Below are positions 43,234 through 51,437 of a stretch of DNA of 64,000 nt, piece after piece. Under the pieces are notes generated by a model that worked only from the letters and a program-made list of their open reading frames with translations, made no database searches and was not told the DNA's origin. The DNA comes from Plantibacter flavus (GTDB taxonomy: Bacteria; Actinomycetota; Actinomycetes; Actinomycetales; Microbacteriaceae). Where the stretch lies: positions 1 to 64,000 of the forward strand of contig NZ_FXAP01000009.1 in NCBI RefSeq assembly GCF_900177615.1, given 5' to 3'. The translations under genes and the position numbers were made by a program. Position 1 is the stretch's first letter. Every line of letters begins with the position of its first letter.

Positions 43234-44519
43234 CAGATGGTCCCCGCCGCCCGCAGCTCGTCGATGGCGGCCTCGTCGTAGTCGAGGAGCTCCCGGAGCA
43301 CCGCGGCGGTGTGGGCCCCCGTCGACGGCGCTCGGCCGTTCGTCCTCGGTGGGGTCGCGTCGAGCTTGACGGGTGAGCCGAAGGTCCGGAGGGCGCCGAA
43401 TCCGGGATAGGCGGTCTCGACGACCATGTCCCGAGCCGCGATCTGCGGGTCGGCCACCACCTCGCCGATGTCCTTCACCGCACTCAGCGGGACGAGGTCC
43501 CCGGCGAGCGCCTCGAGCTCCGCTTTGGTGCGGTCCGCGAACCAGCGTTCGACGAGGGGACGGACCGCATGCTCGTAGACCTCCTCGTCGAACCGGTCGC
43601 CCATCGCGTGGAGCTCGGGGTGGGCCTCGTACTCCCCCGGGCCTCCGAACAGCTCGCAGGAGATCCGCCAGAACTTGTCGGTGTAGCCGCCGAAGAAGAC
43701 GAAACCGTCTCGGCAGGGGAACGCCTCGTAGGGGCGCACGAAGGGATGCGCGTTCCCGAGCGGGACCGGCACCGTGCCCTCGGTCGTGTAGGCGACGACC
43801 GCGTTCTCGGTCAGGGTGAGGACCGAGTCCTGTTGCGAGATGTCGACGAGCTGCCCGTACCCCGTGGCGTCGGCGTGCCGGAGCGCCGCGAGAACGCCGA
43901 TCGTCCCGTACAGGCTCGCTGCGAGGTCGCCGATGATGGTGCCGACCCTCGTCGGCGGTCCACCGGCCGGGCCGTTCATCGACCACAGACCGCCGGTCGC
44001 CTGGGCGCTGTTGTCGTAGGCCGGTCGACCACGGTACGGGCCGGTCTGACCGTAGCCGCTGAGGGCGGCGTACACGAGGCGCGGGTTGATCGTCCGCAGG
44101 TGCTCGTACCCCAGGCCGAGGCGGTCCATCGTGCCCGGACGGAAGTTCTCGACGAGCACGTCGGCGCGAGCCACCAGCTGCTCGAGCAGCGCAGCACCCG
44201 AGGGATGCCGGAGGTTGGCGGTGACGCCGAGCTTGTTGCGGTTGTACTGCGCGAAGAAGCCGCTCAGTCGGTCCTCACCCACCGGGCCGTCGGGGTCGTC
44301 CTCCTCCGCGAGCAACGGCGGGAAGGTCCGCGTGTAGTCGGGTTCGTCCGGGTGCTCGACCTTGATCACGGTGGCCCCGAGGTCGGCGAGGACCATCGAA
44401 CAGTACGGGCCGGCGACGACCCTGGTGACGTCGACGACCACCACGCCCGCGAGCGAGCCGCGTGCGGTGTCGAACCCGCCGAGATCGGCGAGGCGGATAC
44501 GCAGGTCCTCATCGATCAT
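43233..44519 (-). CDS. Class III (CaiB/BaiF-type) CoA-transferase
   Basis: A 428-aa family III CoA-transferase. VVDVTRVVAGPYCSMVLADLGATVIKVEHP and VLVENFRPGTMDRLGLG are diagnostic. The catalytic Asp is D169 in PAYDNSA, matching D169 of formyl-CoA transferase. It moves CoA to a carboxylic acid. ATG 44519 is chosen because the frame upstream (from 44657) has no similarity. The downstream hydratase is translationally coupled. Together they make and hydrate an enoyl-CoA. Confidence 0.9.
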   Translation of the reverse strand: MIDEDLRIRLADLGGFDTARGSLAGVVVVDVTRVVAGPYCSMVLADLGATVIKVEHPDEPDYTRTFPPLLAEEDDPDGPVGEDRLSGFFAQYNRNKLGVTANLRHPSGAALLEQLVARADVLVENFRPGTMDRLGLGYEHLRTINPRLVYAALSGYGQTGPYRGRPAYDNSAQATGGLWSMNGPAGGPPTRVGTIIGDLAASLYGTIGVLAALRHADATGYGQLVDISQQDSVLTLTENAVVAYTTEGTVPVPLGNAHPFVRPYEAFPCRDGFVFFGGYTDKFWRISCELFGGPGEYEAHPELHAMGDRFDEEVYEHAVRPLVERWFADRTKAELEALAGDLVPLSAVKDIGEVVADPQIAARDMVVETAYPGFGALRTFGSPVKLDATPPRTNGRAPSTGAHTAAVLRELLDYDEAAIDELRAAGTI

Positions 44520-44635
44520 CGGTTGCCACCCGTCGTCGACGTGGTGTGATCCGGCCGCCTGCGCATGTCGCTCCGCTCTGCACCTCGGAACGGTCCCGAT
44601 CGTGCGTGGCGATCCTGTCACCGCCATCGACGGCG

Positions 44636-44647
44636 CGGACATGTCCG
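44636..44647. promoter_or_regulatory. 12-bp perfect palindrome upstream of the CoA-transferase
   Basis: CGGACATGTCCG, located 117 bp before the CoA-transferase start. It lies in the gene-free region 44520-44698, which otherwise shows no clear element. A regulator site is possible. Confidence 0.35.
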
Positions 44648-44698
44648 TCTGGACCACATCCGCGGCCTCAGGGACGGCCGCGACACATGCCGGATCGG

Positions 44699-46459
44699 TC
44701 AGTGACCGCGGCGCCCCGAGAACAGTGCGTGGAGGAGCGGCAAGACGGAGACCACCATGAAGACGGTGCCGAGCACGGCGTCGTCGGCCCGGATCACGGC
44801 ACCCGCGACGAGCAGCGCGGCGAACAGCACGGCTGAGACGACTCGGCCCGTCGTGCGGTCGAGCCGCGCGATCCGCTGTTCAAGTCTCGGGTTGGTGGTC
44901 GCGACCGTGCCCGCTTCGACCCGCGTGAGGACCGCGTCGAGACGCTTCGGCAGGCGGACCGCGACCGTGGCGATGTCGAGTGCCTCGCGACCGAGGTCCT
45001 GGACGACGTTGCCGCGTTCGTCACGGAGCAGCTGCGCGGCGTAGGGCTCGACGGAGTCCCAGAGGTTGAACTCGGGATCGAGGGCGCTGCAGACACCGGA
45101 GGTGAGCGAGATCGCGCGGATGATGAGCAGGAAGTTCTCGGGCAGCTGGAACGGCAGCGTGCGGATGACCTCGCTGAACTGGTTGCCGAAGTCGCGGAAC
45201 TCCTTCGGGTCGACGTCGCGCAGTTCCGCGAACCCCATGCCGCCGAAGCGTCCGAACAGCGCGGTCATGGCCCGCTCGAGCTCGGTCGTGTCGGCCGAGG
45301 GCAGGAGGACGCCGAGGTCGCGGATCGCGTCGACCAGGCCCTTGCCGTCGCGCGATGCGGCGGCGATGAGGAGCTTCCGGAGGCCGCGCCTCGTGGTCGG
45401 CGGGACCTCGCCCATCATCCCGAAGTCGATGAAGGTCAGCTTCCAGGGTCGCTCGCCCGGGGCGGCGTCGACCGGCGTCACGAAGATGTTGCCGGGATGC
45501 GGGTCGGCGTGGAAGAACCCGTTGGTGAAGAGCTGGTCGAACATGACGGCGGCGAACACGGGCGCCACATCGACCGGGTCGATGCCGGCGCCGCGCAGGG
45601 CGTCCGCGTCGGTGATCTTGATGGCGGTGACGTCTTCGAGCGTCAGGACGCGCTGGGTCGTGCGCTCCCACACCACCGCGGGTACGGAGACGCGGTCGTC
45701 ACCTGCGAAGTCGGCGGCGAACCGCTCGGAGCTCGCAGCCTCATGGAGGTAGTCGATCTCCTCGAGGCTCGTCGCGGCGAACTCCTCGACGAGCGCCGGC
45801 ATGTCGACGCGGTCGGAGACGAGCCGGACGCGGCGCAACCAGCCGCCCACCTTGCGCAGGGCGGCGAGGTCGACGGTGACGATCTCGTCGATGCCCGGCC
45901 GCTGGACCTTGAGCACCACGGCGTCGAGCCCGGTGTCCGCGGCGAGCGCCGGAGCGAGCAGGGCGCGGTGCGCCTGGCCGAGCGAGGCCGCTGCGACGGG
46001 GCGTTCGTCGATGCCGGCGAAGACCTGCGAGAGCGGCACACGGAGTTCCGACTCGGCGAGCGCGCGGATGCGGGGGAAGGCGACGGGCGGGACTTCGTCC
46101 TGGAGGCCTTCGAGCTCCTTCGTGATCTCCGGCGGGAGCACGTCGAGGCGCGACGACATGAACTGGCCGACCTTGATCATGAGGCCGCCGAGGTCGACGG
46201 CGAGCACGTGGAACCGTCGTGCGAACTTCTGCATGCGGCGCGTGCGGGTACGCTCCGTCAGCTTGATGAGCCCGAACCGTGGCAGGACGATCTCGAACCA
46301 CCAGGCGGCGGCCAGGTGCCAGCTCGCGAAGCGGAGGATGCGACGGTACCGGGCGCGCCCGTGAGCGGGCGGACCGACAGGAACGCCGGCCCGCCCGCTC
46401 ACGGGGAGCGCGCCGAAACGGGACGCCGAGTCGCTGGGCGTCCCGTCGGTCGACGACAC
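44699..46459 (-). CDS. ABC1/UbiB-family atypical kinase
   Basis: A 586-aa UbiB-type protein. KVGQFMSSR (the KxGQ motif), SLGQAHRALL (A-rich loop region), the ATP-binding Lys in VVLKVQRPGIDE, HADPHPGNIFV and FIDFGMMG. Two C-terminal membrane segments follow (RVVSAVLFAALLVAG, VLGTVFMVVSVLPLLHALF). The family aids isoprenoid-lipid/quinone handling; in actinobacteria its role is not settled. GTG 46459 starts four bases after the PadR stop. Confidence 0.9.
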   Translation of the reverse strand: MSSTDGTPSDSASRFGALPVSGRAGVPVGPPAHGRARYRRILRFASWHLAAAWWFEIVLPRFGLIKLTERTRTRRMQKFARRFHVLAVDLGGLMIKVGQFMSSRLDVLPPEITKELEGLQDEVPPVAFPRIRALAESELRVPLSQVFAGIDERPVAAASLGQAHRALLAPALAADTGLDAVVLKVQRPGIDEIVTVDLAALRKVGGWLRRVRLVSDRVDMPALVEEFAATSLEEIDYLHEAASSERFAADFAGDDRVSVPAVVWERTTQRVLTLEDVTAIKITDADALRGAGIDPVDVAPVFAAVMFDQLFTNGFFHADPHPGNIFVTPVDAAPGERPWKLTFIDFGMMGEVPPTTRRGLRKLLIAAASRDGKGLVDAIRDLGVLLPSADTTELERAMTALFGRFGGMGFAELRDVDPKEFRDFGNQFSEVIRTLPFQLPENFLLIIRAISLTSGVCSALDPEFNLWDSVEPYAAQLLRDERGNVVQDLGREALDIATVAVRLPKRLDAVLTRVEAGTVATTNPRLEQRIARLDRTTGRVVSAVLFAALLVAGAVIRADDAVLGTVFMVVSVLPLLHALFSGRRGH

Positions 46460-46463
46460 TCGG

Positions 46464-47051
46464 TCAGTCCTGGGCGAGGATCGCGTAGAGGCGCTTGCGA
46501 GCGTCGTCGAGGATGGTCACGGCCTGCTGGACCTGCTCGGGCGTTCCGGTGCGGCCGACCTGGGCTGCGGCCTGGGCCAGCTCGACGCCGGCCTTCGGCA
46601 GGGCGGTGAAGCCGGGGTGCTCGGACGACTCGGCGTTCTGCCACGGAGCGGATGCTCCGGACTCCGCGACCTCGTCGCGACCGGCCTCGGTCAGTGCGTA
46701 GGTCTTGCGGCCGCCCGACTCCTCGGCCGTGATGATGCCCTCGTCGGAGAGGAGCTGCAGCGTCGGGTAGACCGAGCCTGCGCTGGGCTTCCATGAGCCG
46801 CCGCTGCGCTCCTCGATCTCGCGGATGATCTGGTAGCCGTGCATCGGCTGCTCGGCCAGGAGGGCCAGCACGGCGGAGCGGACGTCGCCGCGGCCGACGC
46901 GCGAACCGGCGCTCTTCTCGAACTTCGAACGCAGCTGTTCCATCATCTGCCACATGCCGTCGGTACCGAAGCCTGCTCCGTTGCCGAAGCCTCCGCCGTT
47001 ACCGAACCCTGCGCCACCGAATCCTGCGCCACCGCTTGGGAATCCACCCAT
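46464..47051 (-). CDS. PadR-family regulator with Gly-rich N-terminus
   Basis: A 195-aa regulator. Residues 1-32 are Gly/Phe-rich repeats (GAGFGGAGFGNGGGFG). The PadR winged helix follows (DVRSAVLALLAEQPMHGYQIIREIEERSGGSWKPSAGSVYPTLQLL by position about 59-104), then GGRKTYALTEAGRDEV and a C-terminal helical domain. ATG 47051 has AAGGAGA upstream. An inverted repeat in the upstream region may be its site. It likely controls the ABC1 kinase gene and itself. Confidence 0.85.
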   Translation of the reverse strand: MGGFPSGGAGFGGAGFGNGGGFGNGAGFGTDGMWQMMEQLRSKFEKSAGSRVGRGDVRSAVLALLAEQPMHGYQIIREIEERSGGSWKPSAGSVYPTLQLLSDEGIITAEESGGRKTYALTEAGRDEVAESGASAPWQNAESSEHPGFTALPKAGVELAQAAAQVGRTGTPEQVQQAVTILDDARKRLYAILAQD

Positions 47052-47087
47052 GATTGCTCTCCTTCGTCGTACGTGAACGATGCTCAA

Positions 47088-47097
47088 CGATATATCG
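47088..47097. promoter_or_regulatory. CGATATATCG palindrome before PadR gene
   Basis: A perfect 10-bp palindrome 37 bp before the PadR start, in an AT-rich patch unlike its surroundings. A related CGATATGTGT lies at 47111-47120. It lies between PadR and the divergent SDR gene and is a candidate PadR operator. Confidence 0.5.
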
Positions 47098-47154
47098 GTG
47101 AAGCTGTGAGCGATATGTGTAATCGGAAGATCGTGATGGCGTAACGTCGCCCTC

Positions 47155-48027
47155 ATGAGCCCTTGGACCGCAGCAGACATCCCCGATCAAAACGGCCGCG
47201 TCGCGATCGTGACCGGTGCGAACAGCGGGATCGGCGCGGTCACGGCCCGCGAGCTCGCCGCCCACGGTGCCGCCGTGATCCTCGCCTGCCGCGATACGGA
47301 CAAGGGCGCGCGTGCCGCGGCGACGATGACCGGTGACGTCGAGGTGCGGCAGCTCGATCTCGCCGACCTCGCGTCCGTCCGTCGATTCGCCGACGGTGTC
47401 GAGCGGGTCGACGTGCTGGTGAACAACGCGGGCGTGATGGCGGTTCCCGAACGACGCACGGCCGACGGCTTCGAGATGCAGATCGGCACGAACTTCCTCG
47501 GGCCCTTCGCGCTCACCGGCCTCCTGATCGACCGCATCACCACGCGGGTCGTGACGCTGTCGAGTGCTGCACACCGCGCCGGCAAGATCGACCTGGCCGA
47601 TCTCAACTGGCGCAACCGCACCTATCGACGCTGGTCGGCCTACGGCCAGTCGAAGCTCGCCGACCTCATGTTCTCGGCCGAACTGCAGCGACGCCTCACG
47701 GCGGAGGGGTCCTCGGTGCTGTCCGTGGCCGCACACCCCGGCTTCGCGTCGACCGAACTCCAGTCCCACACCGAGTCCGCGCAGGGTCCGCTCCTCGCCT
47801 GGGGAACCCGGCTCCTCGGTCAGAGCGCGGACATGGGTGCGCTTCCGACGCTCTACGCGGCGACGTCGCCCGACGTCGAGCCCGGCGGCTACTACGGTCC
47901 GAGCGGCTTCGGTGAGATGCGCGGTGGTCCGAAGCCCGTCGACCGGACCTCGGCGGCCCGCGACGAGCACGTCGCCGCCGAACTCTGGAAGACGGCCGAG
48001 GCGCTCACCGGAGTCACCTACCGGTGA
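47155..48027 (+). CDS. Short-chain dehydrogenase/reductase (WWOX/retinol-DH-like)
   Basis: A 290-aa SDR. TGANSGIGAVTARELA (TGxxxGxG), the NNAG motif in LVNNAGVM, a Ser in TLSSAAHR and YGQSK for the YxxxK catalytic pair. The C-terminus with GGYYGPSGFGEMRG fits the extended oxidoreductase subfamily. Start ATG 47155 in a promoter region shared with the PadR gene. Substrate not known. Confidence 0.9.
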   Translation: MSPWTAADIPDQNGRVAIVTGANSGIGAVTARELAAHGAAVILACRDTDKGARAAATMTGDVEVRQLDLADLASVRRFADGVERVDVLVNNAGVMAVPERRTADGFEMQIGTNFLGPFALTGLLIDRITTRVVTLSSAAHRAGKIDLADLNWRNRTYRRWSAYGQSKLADLMFSAELQRRLTAEGSSVLSVAAHPGFASTELQSHTESAQGPLLAWGTRLLGQSADMGALPTLYAATSPDVEPGGYYGPSGFGEMRGGPKPVDRTSAARDEHVAAELWKTAEALTGVTYR

Positions 48028-48048
48028 GCGTGCCCGGCCGTCCCGGCA

Positions 48049-48534
48049 TCACGCGGGCAGGCTCTCCTCGATCGCGGCGATGACCTCGGGGGAGTCCGGC
48101 TCGGTCGTCGGACGGAAGCGGTGCACGGTGCCGTCTGGCGCGATGAGGAACTTCTCGAAGTTCCACTTGACGTTGCCGGCCTTGCCGTTGGCGTCGGCGG
48201 TCTTCACGAGCTCCTGGTAGAGCGGGTGCCGGTTCCGGCCGTTGACCTTCACCTTGTCCATCATCGGGAAGGTGACGCCCCAGGTGGCCGAGCAGTACTC
48301 GGCGATCTTCTCGTTGTCGCCGAGCTCCTGCAGGAACTGGTTGCTCGGGAACCCGATCACCGTAAAGCCGCGGTCGGCGTACTCCTTCTGGAGGGCCTCG
48401 AGCTTCTCGTACTGCGGCGCGAGGCCGCAGCGGCTCGCGACGTTGACCACGAGTTTGGCCTTCCCGTCCCACTCCGCGAGGGTCGTGTCCCGGCCGTCGA
48501 GGGTGGTGACGGGGATGGTGTCCAGATCGGTCAT
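48049..48534 (-). CDS. Glutathione peroxidase family (thiol peroxidase)
   Basis: A 161-aa GPx-fold peroxidase. C36 in VNVASRCGL is the peroxidatic Cys (not selenocysteine), with FPSNQF (Gln) and WNFEKFL (Trp/Asn) completing the catalytic tetrad. In actinobacteria these use thioredoxin or mycoredoxin rather than glutathione. The mycothiol-like genes at 1960-3953 fit that view. ATG 48534; convergent with the SDR. Confidence 0.92.
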   Translation of the reverse strand: MTDLDTIPVTTLDGRDTTLAEWDGKAKLVVNVASRCGLAPQYEKLEALQKEYADRGFTVIGFPSNQFLQELGDNEKIAEYCSATWGVTFPMMDKVKVNGRNRHPLYQELVKTADANGKAGNVKWNFEKFLIAPDGTVHRFRPTTEPDSPEVIAAIEESLPA

Positions 48535-48719
48535 GGTGTGATGCCTCTCATCTGTCGAACGACGTCCTGCTCGAGCACTGGTGTGCGCAAGCGGATCCAC
48601 TCCGAACGCTACTCGCCCAGGACACGGCCGACGCCCTTTCGTCAGTGCGTTCTCAGCCGACAGCCGTTGACACCGCCTGCCCGCCGGTGGATCGTGAGTG
48701 CAGCAGATCGGAGCAGGAC

Positions 48720-49346
48720 ATGGGACGCATCCATATCGACCTCTTCATGACCCTCGACGGCGTCGCTCAGGCGCCCGGTGGGCCGGAGGAGGACCCCAGT
48801 GACGGGTTCGCGTTCGGCGGCTGGCAGGCGCCGCTCATCGACGAGGTCGACGGGGAGCAGATCGACGCCGGCATGGTGGGCATGGACGCCCTCCTGCTCG
48901 GGCGACGGACCTACGACATCTTCGCCGGATACTGGCCGCACCAGGAGGGCGGTCAGGACGACGGCATCGCGAGGCTCTTCAACCGACTGCCGAAGTACGT
49001 CGCGTCACGCGAGGCACGGGAGCTGGGGTGGGCGAACTCGACGCAGCTCGGCCCGGACCTCCCGGAAGCCGTTCGAGCACTCCGCGAGCGTCACTCGCAG
49101 ATCCACGTCATCGGCAGCCTCGACCTCGTGCAGACCCTGCTCGCCGACGCACTCTTCGATCAGCTGAACCTCTGGGTGTACCCGATCACGCTCGGCACCG
49201 GGAAGCGCGTCTTCGCAGATGGCACCGTGCCGTCCTCGCTGCGGCTGCTCGGCCCGGCGACCACGTCCCCCGCGGGGACGGTCCACCTTCGCTACGAACG
49301 GATCGACGGCACACCGGCCACCGGCGACATGGGCGACCCACGATGA
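48720..49346 (+). CDS. RibD C-terminal/DHFR-like reductase
   Basis: A 208-aa protein with the DHFR-like RibD_C fold: IHIDLFMTLDGVAQAPGG at the start, LLLGRRTYDIFAGYWP in the middle, and IHVIGSLDLVQTLLADALFDQLNLWVYPITLGTG. It binds NADPH in relatives. ATG 48720 starts after a weak ribosome-binding site (AGCAGGAC). Its stop overlaps the amine oxidase start, so both are made together. Confidence 0.85.
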   Translation: MGRIHIDLFMTLDGVAQAPGGPEEDPSDGFAFGGWQAPLIDEVDGEQIDAGMVGMDALLLGRRTYDIFAGYWPHQEGGQDDGIARLFNRLPKYVASREARELGWANSTQLGPDLPEAVRALRERHSQIHVIGSLDLVQTLLADALFDQLNLWVYPITLGTGKRVFADGTVPSSLRLLGPATTSPAGTVHLRYERIDGTPATGDMGDPR

Positions 49347-50752
49347 GCGCGTCGGACGAGGCGTCGGCGCAGTCGCCCGAAGCCGACATCCGCTACGACA
49401 CGGTCGTCGTCGGTGCCGGCGTCGCCGGGCTCGTCGCCGCGCGGCTCCTCGCGGCCGCTGGACGCATGGTGGTCGTGGTCGAGGCCCGTGACCGGGTCGG
49501 CGGGCGGGTGTCGACCGAGCGTCGCGACGGTCAGGTGACCGACCTCGGTGCGTCATGGGTGCACGGGGTGGATGACAGTGCGGTAGCTGCGGCGGCCGAC
49601 GCGTTCGGGATGCGGACGGTCGAGTTCACCGTCGGCGGCTACCAGCCGGACAGCCGGCCGATCGCGTACTACGGACCCGACGGCGAGCGCCTGTCGGACG
49701 CCGAGGCTCGCCGCTTCGCAGAGGACGTCCACGCCCTCGACGCGACGCTGCTCGGTGTCGTCGCCGAGTCCGCGCCGGACGCGTCCTACCGTGATGTGAC
49801 CGAGGCGGCGCTCGCGCTGCAGGACTGGGACGCCGAGCGGGTGCAGCGGGTCCGTGAGTATCTGGAGCATCGTTCGGAGGAGCAGTACGGCGCGTGGATC
49901 GAGGACCTCGCGGCCCACGGGCTCGACGACGATGCGATCGACGGTGACGAGGTCGTGTTCCCCGAGGGGTACGACGTGCTCCCCCAGCGATTGGCCGAGG
50001 GGCTCGACGTGCGCCTGGAGCACGTGGTGACGAACGTGCGGTGGTCCGGAGACGTCGAGGTCACCGCGCAGGGACCGACTGGCGAGGTGGTGCTGCACGC
50101 GGGCTCGGTGGTGGTGACAGTGCCGGTCGGGGTGCTGCAGTCGGAGGAGTTCACGATCGATCCCCCGCTGCCGGAGCCCGTCGCCGGCGCACTCTCGCGG
50201 TTGCGGATGAACGGGTTCGAGAAAGTGTTCCTGCGGTTCGAGCGGCGGTTCTGGGACGACGACGTCTACGCCGTCAGACAGCAAGGACCGGAGAGTCGAC
50301 GCTGGCACTCCTGGTACGACCTCACGACGGCGCACGGATCGCCGACGCTGCTCACGTTCGCCGCAGGCCCGACGGCTGTGGAGATCCGGGACTGGGACGA
50401 GTCGCGCGTCGTGGAGTCGATCCTCGAGCAGCTGCGGCGCCTGTACGGCGACCGTGTCGAGGAACCGACGGAGGTGCACGTCACCCGGTGGCAGGACGAC
50501 CCGTTCTCCCGCGGGTCCTACGCCTACATGACCGTCGGCTCGACGACCGACGACCACGACGCCCTCGCGACCCCGATCGACGGCGTCCTGCACCTCGCGG
50601 GCGAGGCAACCTGGACCGACGACCCCGCGACGGTGACGGCGGCATTCCACTCCGGCCATCGGGCGGCGGAGCGCGTCCTCGGTCAGTCGATCCCCATCGA
50701 GACCCTCTGGCGCGACGAGAGCGCAGTACCGGTCGTCAACCAGCTCAGATAA
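49343..50752 (+). CDS. Flavin monoamine oxidase family protein
   Basis: A 469-aa FAD amine oxidase. VVVGAGVAGLVAARLL with EARDRVGGRV (FAD binding), GASWVHGVDDS, and C-terminal GEATWTDDPATVTAAFHSGHRAAERVL. It oxidises a primary or secondary amine or a polyamine. Its frame overlaps the RibD_C protein by 4 nt (ATGA). An ATG at 49028 in another frame is a shadow. Substrate unknown. Confidence 0.88.
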   Translation: MSASDEASAQSPEADIRYDTVVVGAGVAGLVAARLLAAAGRMVVVVEARDRVGGRVSTERRDGQVTDLGASWVHGVDDSAVAAAADAFGMRTVEFTVGGYQPDSRPIAYYGPDGERLSDAEARRFAEDVHALDATLLGVVAESAPDASYRDVTEAALALQDWDAERVQRVREYLEHRSEEQYGAWIEDLAAHGLDDDAIDGDEVVFPEGYDVLPQRLAEGLDVRLEHVVTNVRWSGDVEVTAQGPTGEVVLHAGSVVVTVPVGVLQSEEFTIDPPLPEPVAGALSRLRMNGFEKVFLRFERRFWDDDVYAVRQQGPESRRWHSWYDLTTAHGSPTLLTFAAGPTAVEIRDWDESRVVESILEQLRRLYGDRVEEPTEVHVTRWQDDPFSRGSYAYMTVGSTTDDHDALATPIDGVLHLAGEATWTDDPATVTAAFHSGHRAAERVLGQSIPIETLWRDESAVPVVNQLR

Positions 50753-50796
50753 CGACCACGAGTGCGCTCTCGCGAGCGTTGAGAGAGAGGAACCGT

Positions 50797-51120
50797 ATGC
50801 GATTCATGATGTTCGTCCTCACGGACCCCGTGCCCGACGAGCCCATCGACGACTCGGACGTCGACCACTGGGTCCAGGAGCTGGACACGACGCGGCGGCG
50901 ACTCCTCGGCGACGTGCTCGATCCGAGCGAGGCGCGCGGCGTCCGTGTCCGCGCCGGCGAGCGCCTGGTCACCAACGGCCCGATCCCAGGAGCGACCGAC
51001 ACGCTCTGGGGCTTCGACATCCTCGAGTGCGCCGACCTCGACGAGGCGATCGACGTCGCCGCCCGCCACCCGATGGCCCGCAACGGCCGCCTGGAGCTGC
51101 GCCCGTTCCCGAGTTCGTAG
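50797..51120 (+). CDS. YCII-related (DGPF-domain) protein
   Basis: A 107-aa dimeric alpha-beta barrel of the YCII family: MRFMMFVLTDP at the start, GERLVTNGPIPGATDTLWGFDILECADLDEAIDVAARHPMARNGRLELRPF at the end region by position (about 56-105). Often coupled to an ECF sigma factor, none of which is near. ATG 50797 with GAGAGAGGA upstream, 44 nt after the amine oxidase. Confidence 0.85.
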   Translation: MRFMMFVLTDPVPDEPIDDSDVDHWVQELDTTRRRLLGDVLDPSEARGVRVRAGERLVTNGPIPGATDTLWGFDILECADLDEAIDVAARHPMARNGRLELRPFPSS

Positions 51121-51223
51121 GGCTTCGCCCGGAGGACCGCGAACGAGTCCGGCGAGCTGCCGCGATCCGCAACCCATGGGAGGTCGGTCAAGCCAGGAGG
51201 CGAGTATCCCCTAGCCTCGGGGC

Positions 51224-51412
51224 ATGCAGATCGAATACGTCTACTCTTTCGCCTCCGCTCTCTGGCTGACCGTCGCCATCCTCGCGGGCGGCTACGCGCG
51301 CACCCGCAACCGGTCGGCTTGGATCTGGTTCCTGCTCGTCTTGTTCTTCGGACCGATCGGCGCGTTCCTCCTGGTCGTCTTCCCCGCGGCGGAGCGGAAG
51401 CCGACGAGCTGA
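51224..51412 (+). CDS. Small two-helix membrane protein
   Basis: A 62-aa protein with two hydrophobic stretches at about 7-25 and 33-54 (NRSAWIWFLLVLFFGPIGAFLLVVF). The second resembles the N-terminal PLDc_N-like membrane module of small actinobacterial proteins. Function unknown. ATG 51224; no clear Shine-Dalgarno. Confidence 0.6.
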   Translation: MQIEYVYSFASALWLTVAILAGGYARTRNRSAWIWFLLVLFFGPIGAFLLVVFPAAERKPTS

Positions 51413-51437
51413 GCGGCCCCGACGCGGATCACCGTTC

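Noticed and set aside
42454-44519. Carnitine operon (caiB/caiD)
   Set aside because: The CoA-transferase and hydratase families fit, but there is no carnitine transporter, crotonobetaine reductase or acyl-CoA dehydrogenase, so the specific call is not supported; kept only as an alternative.
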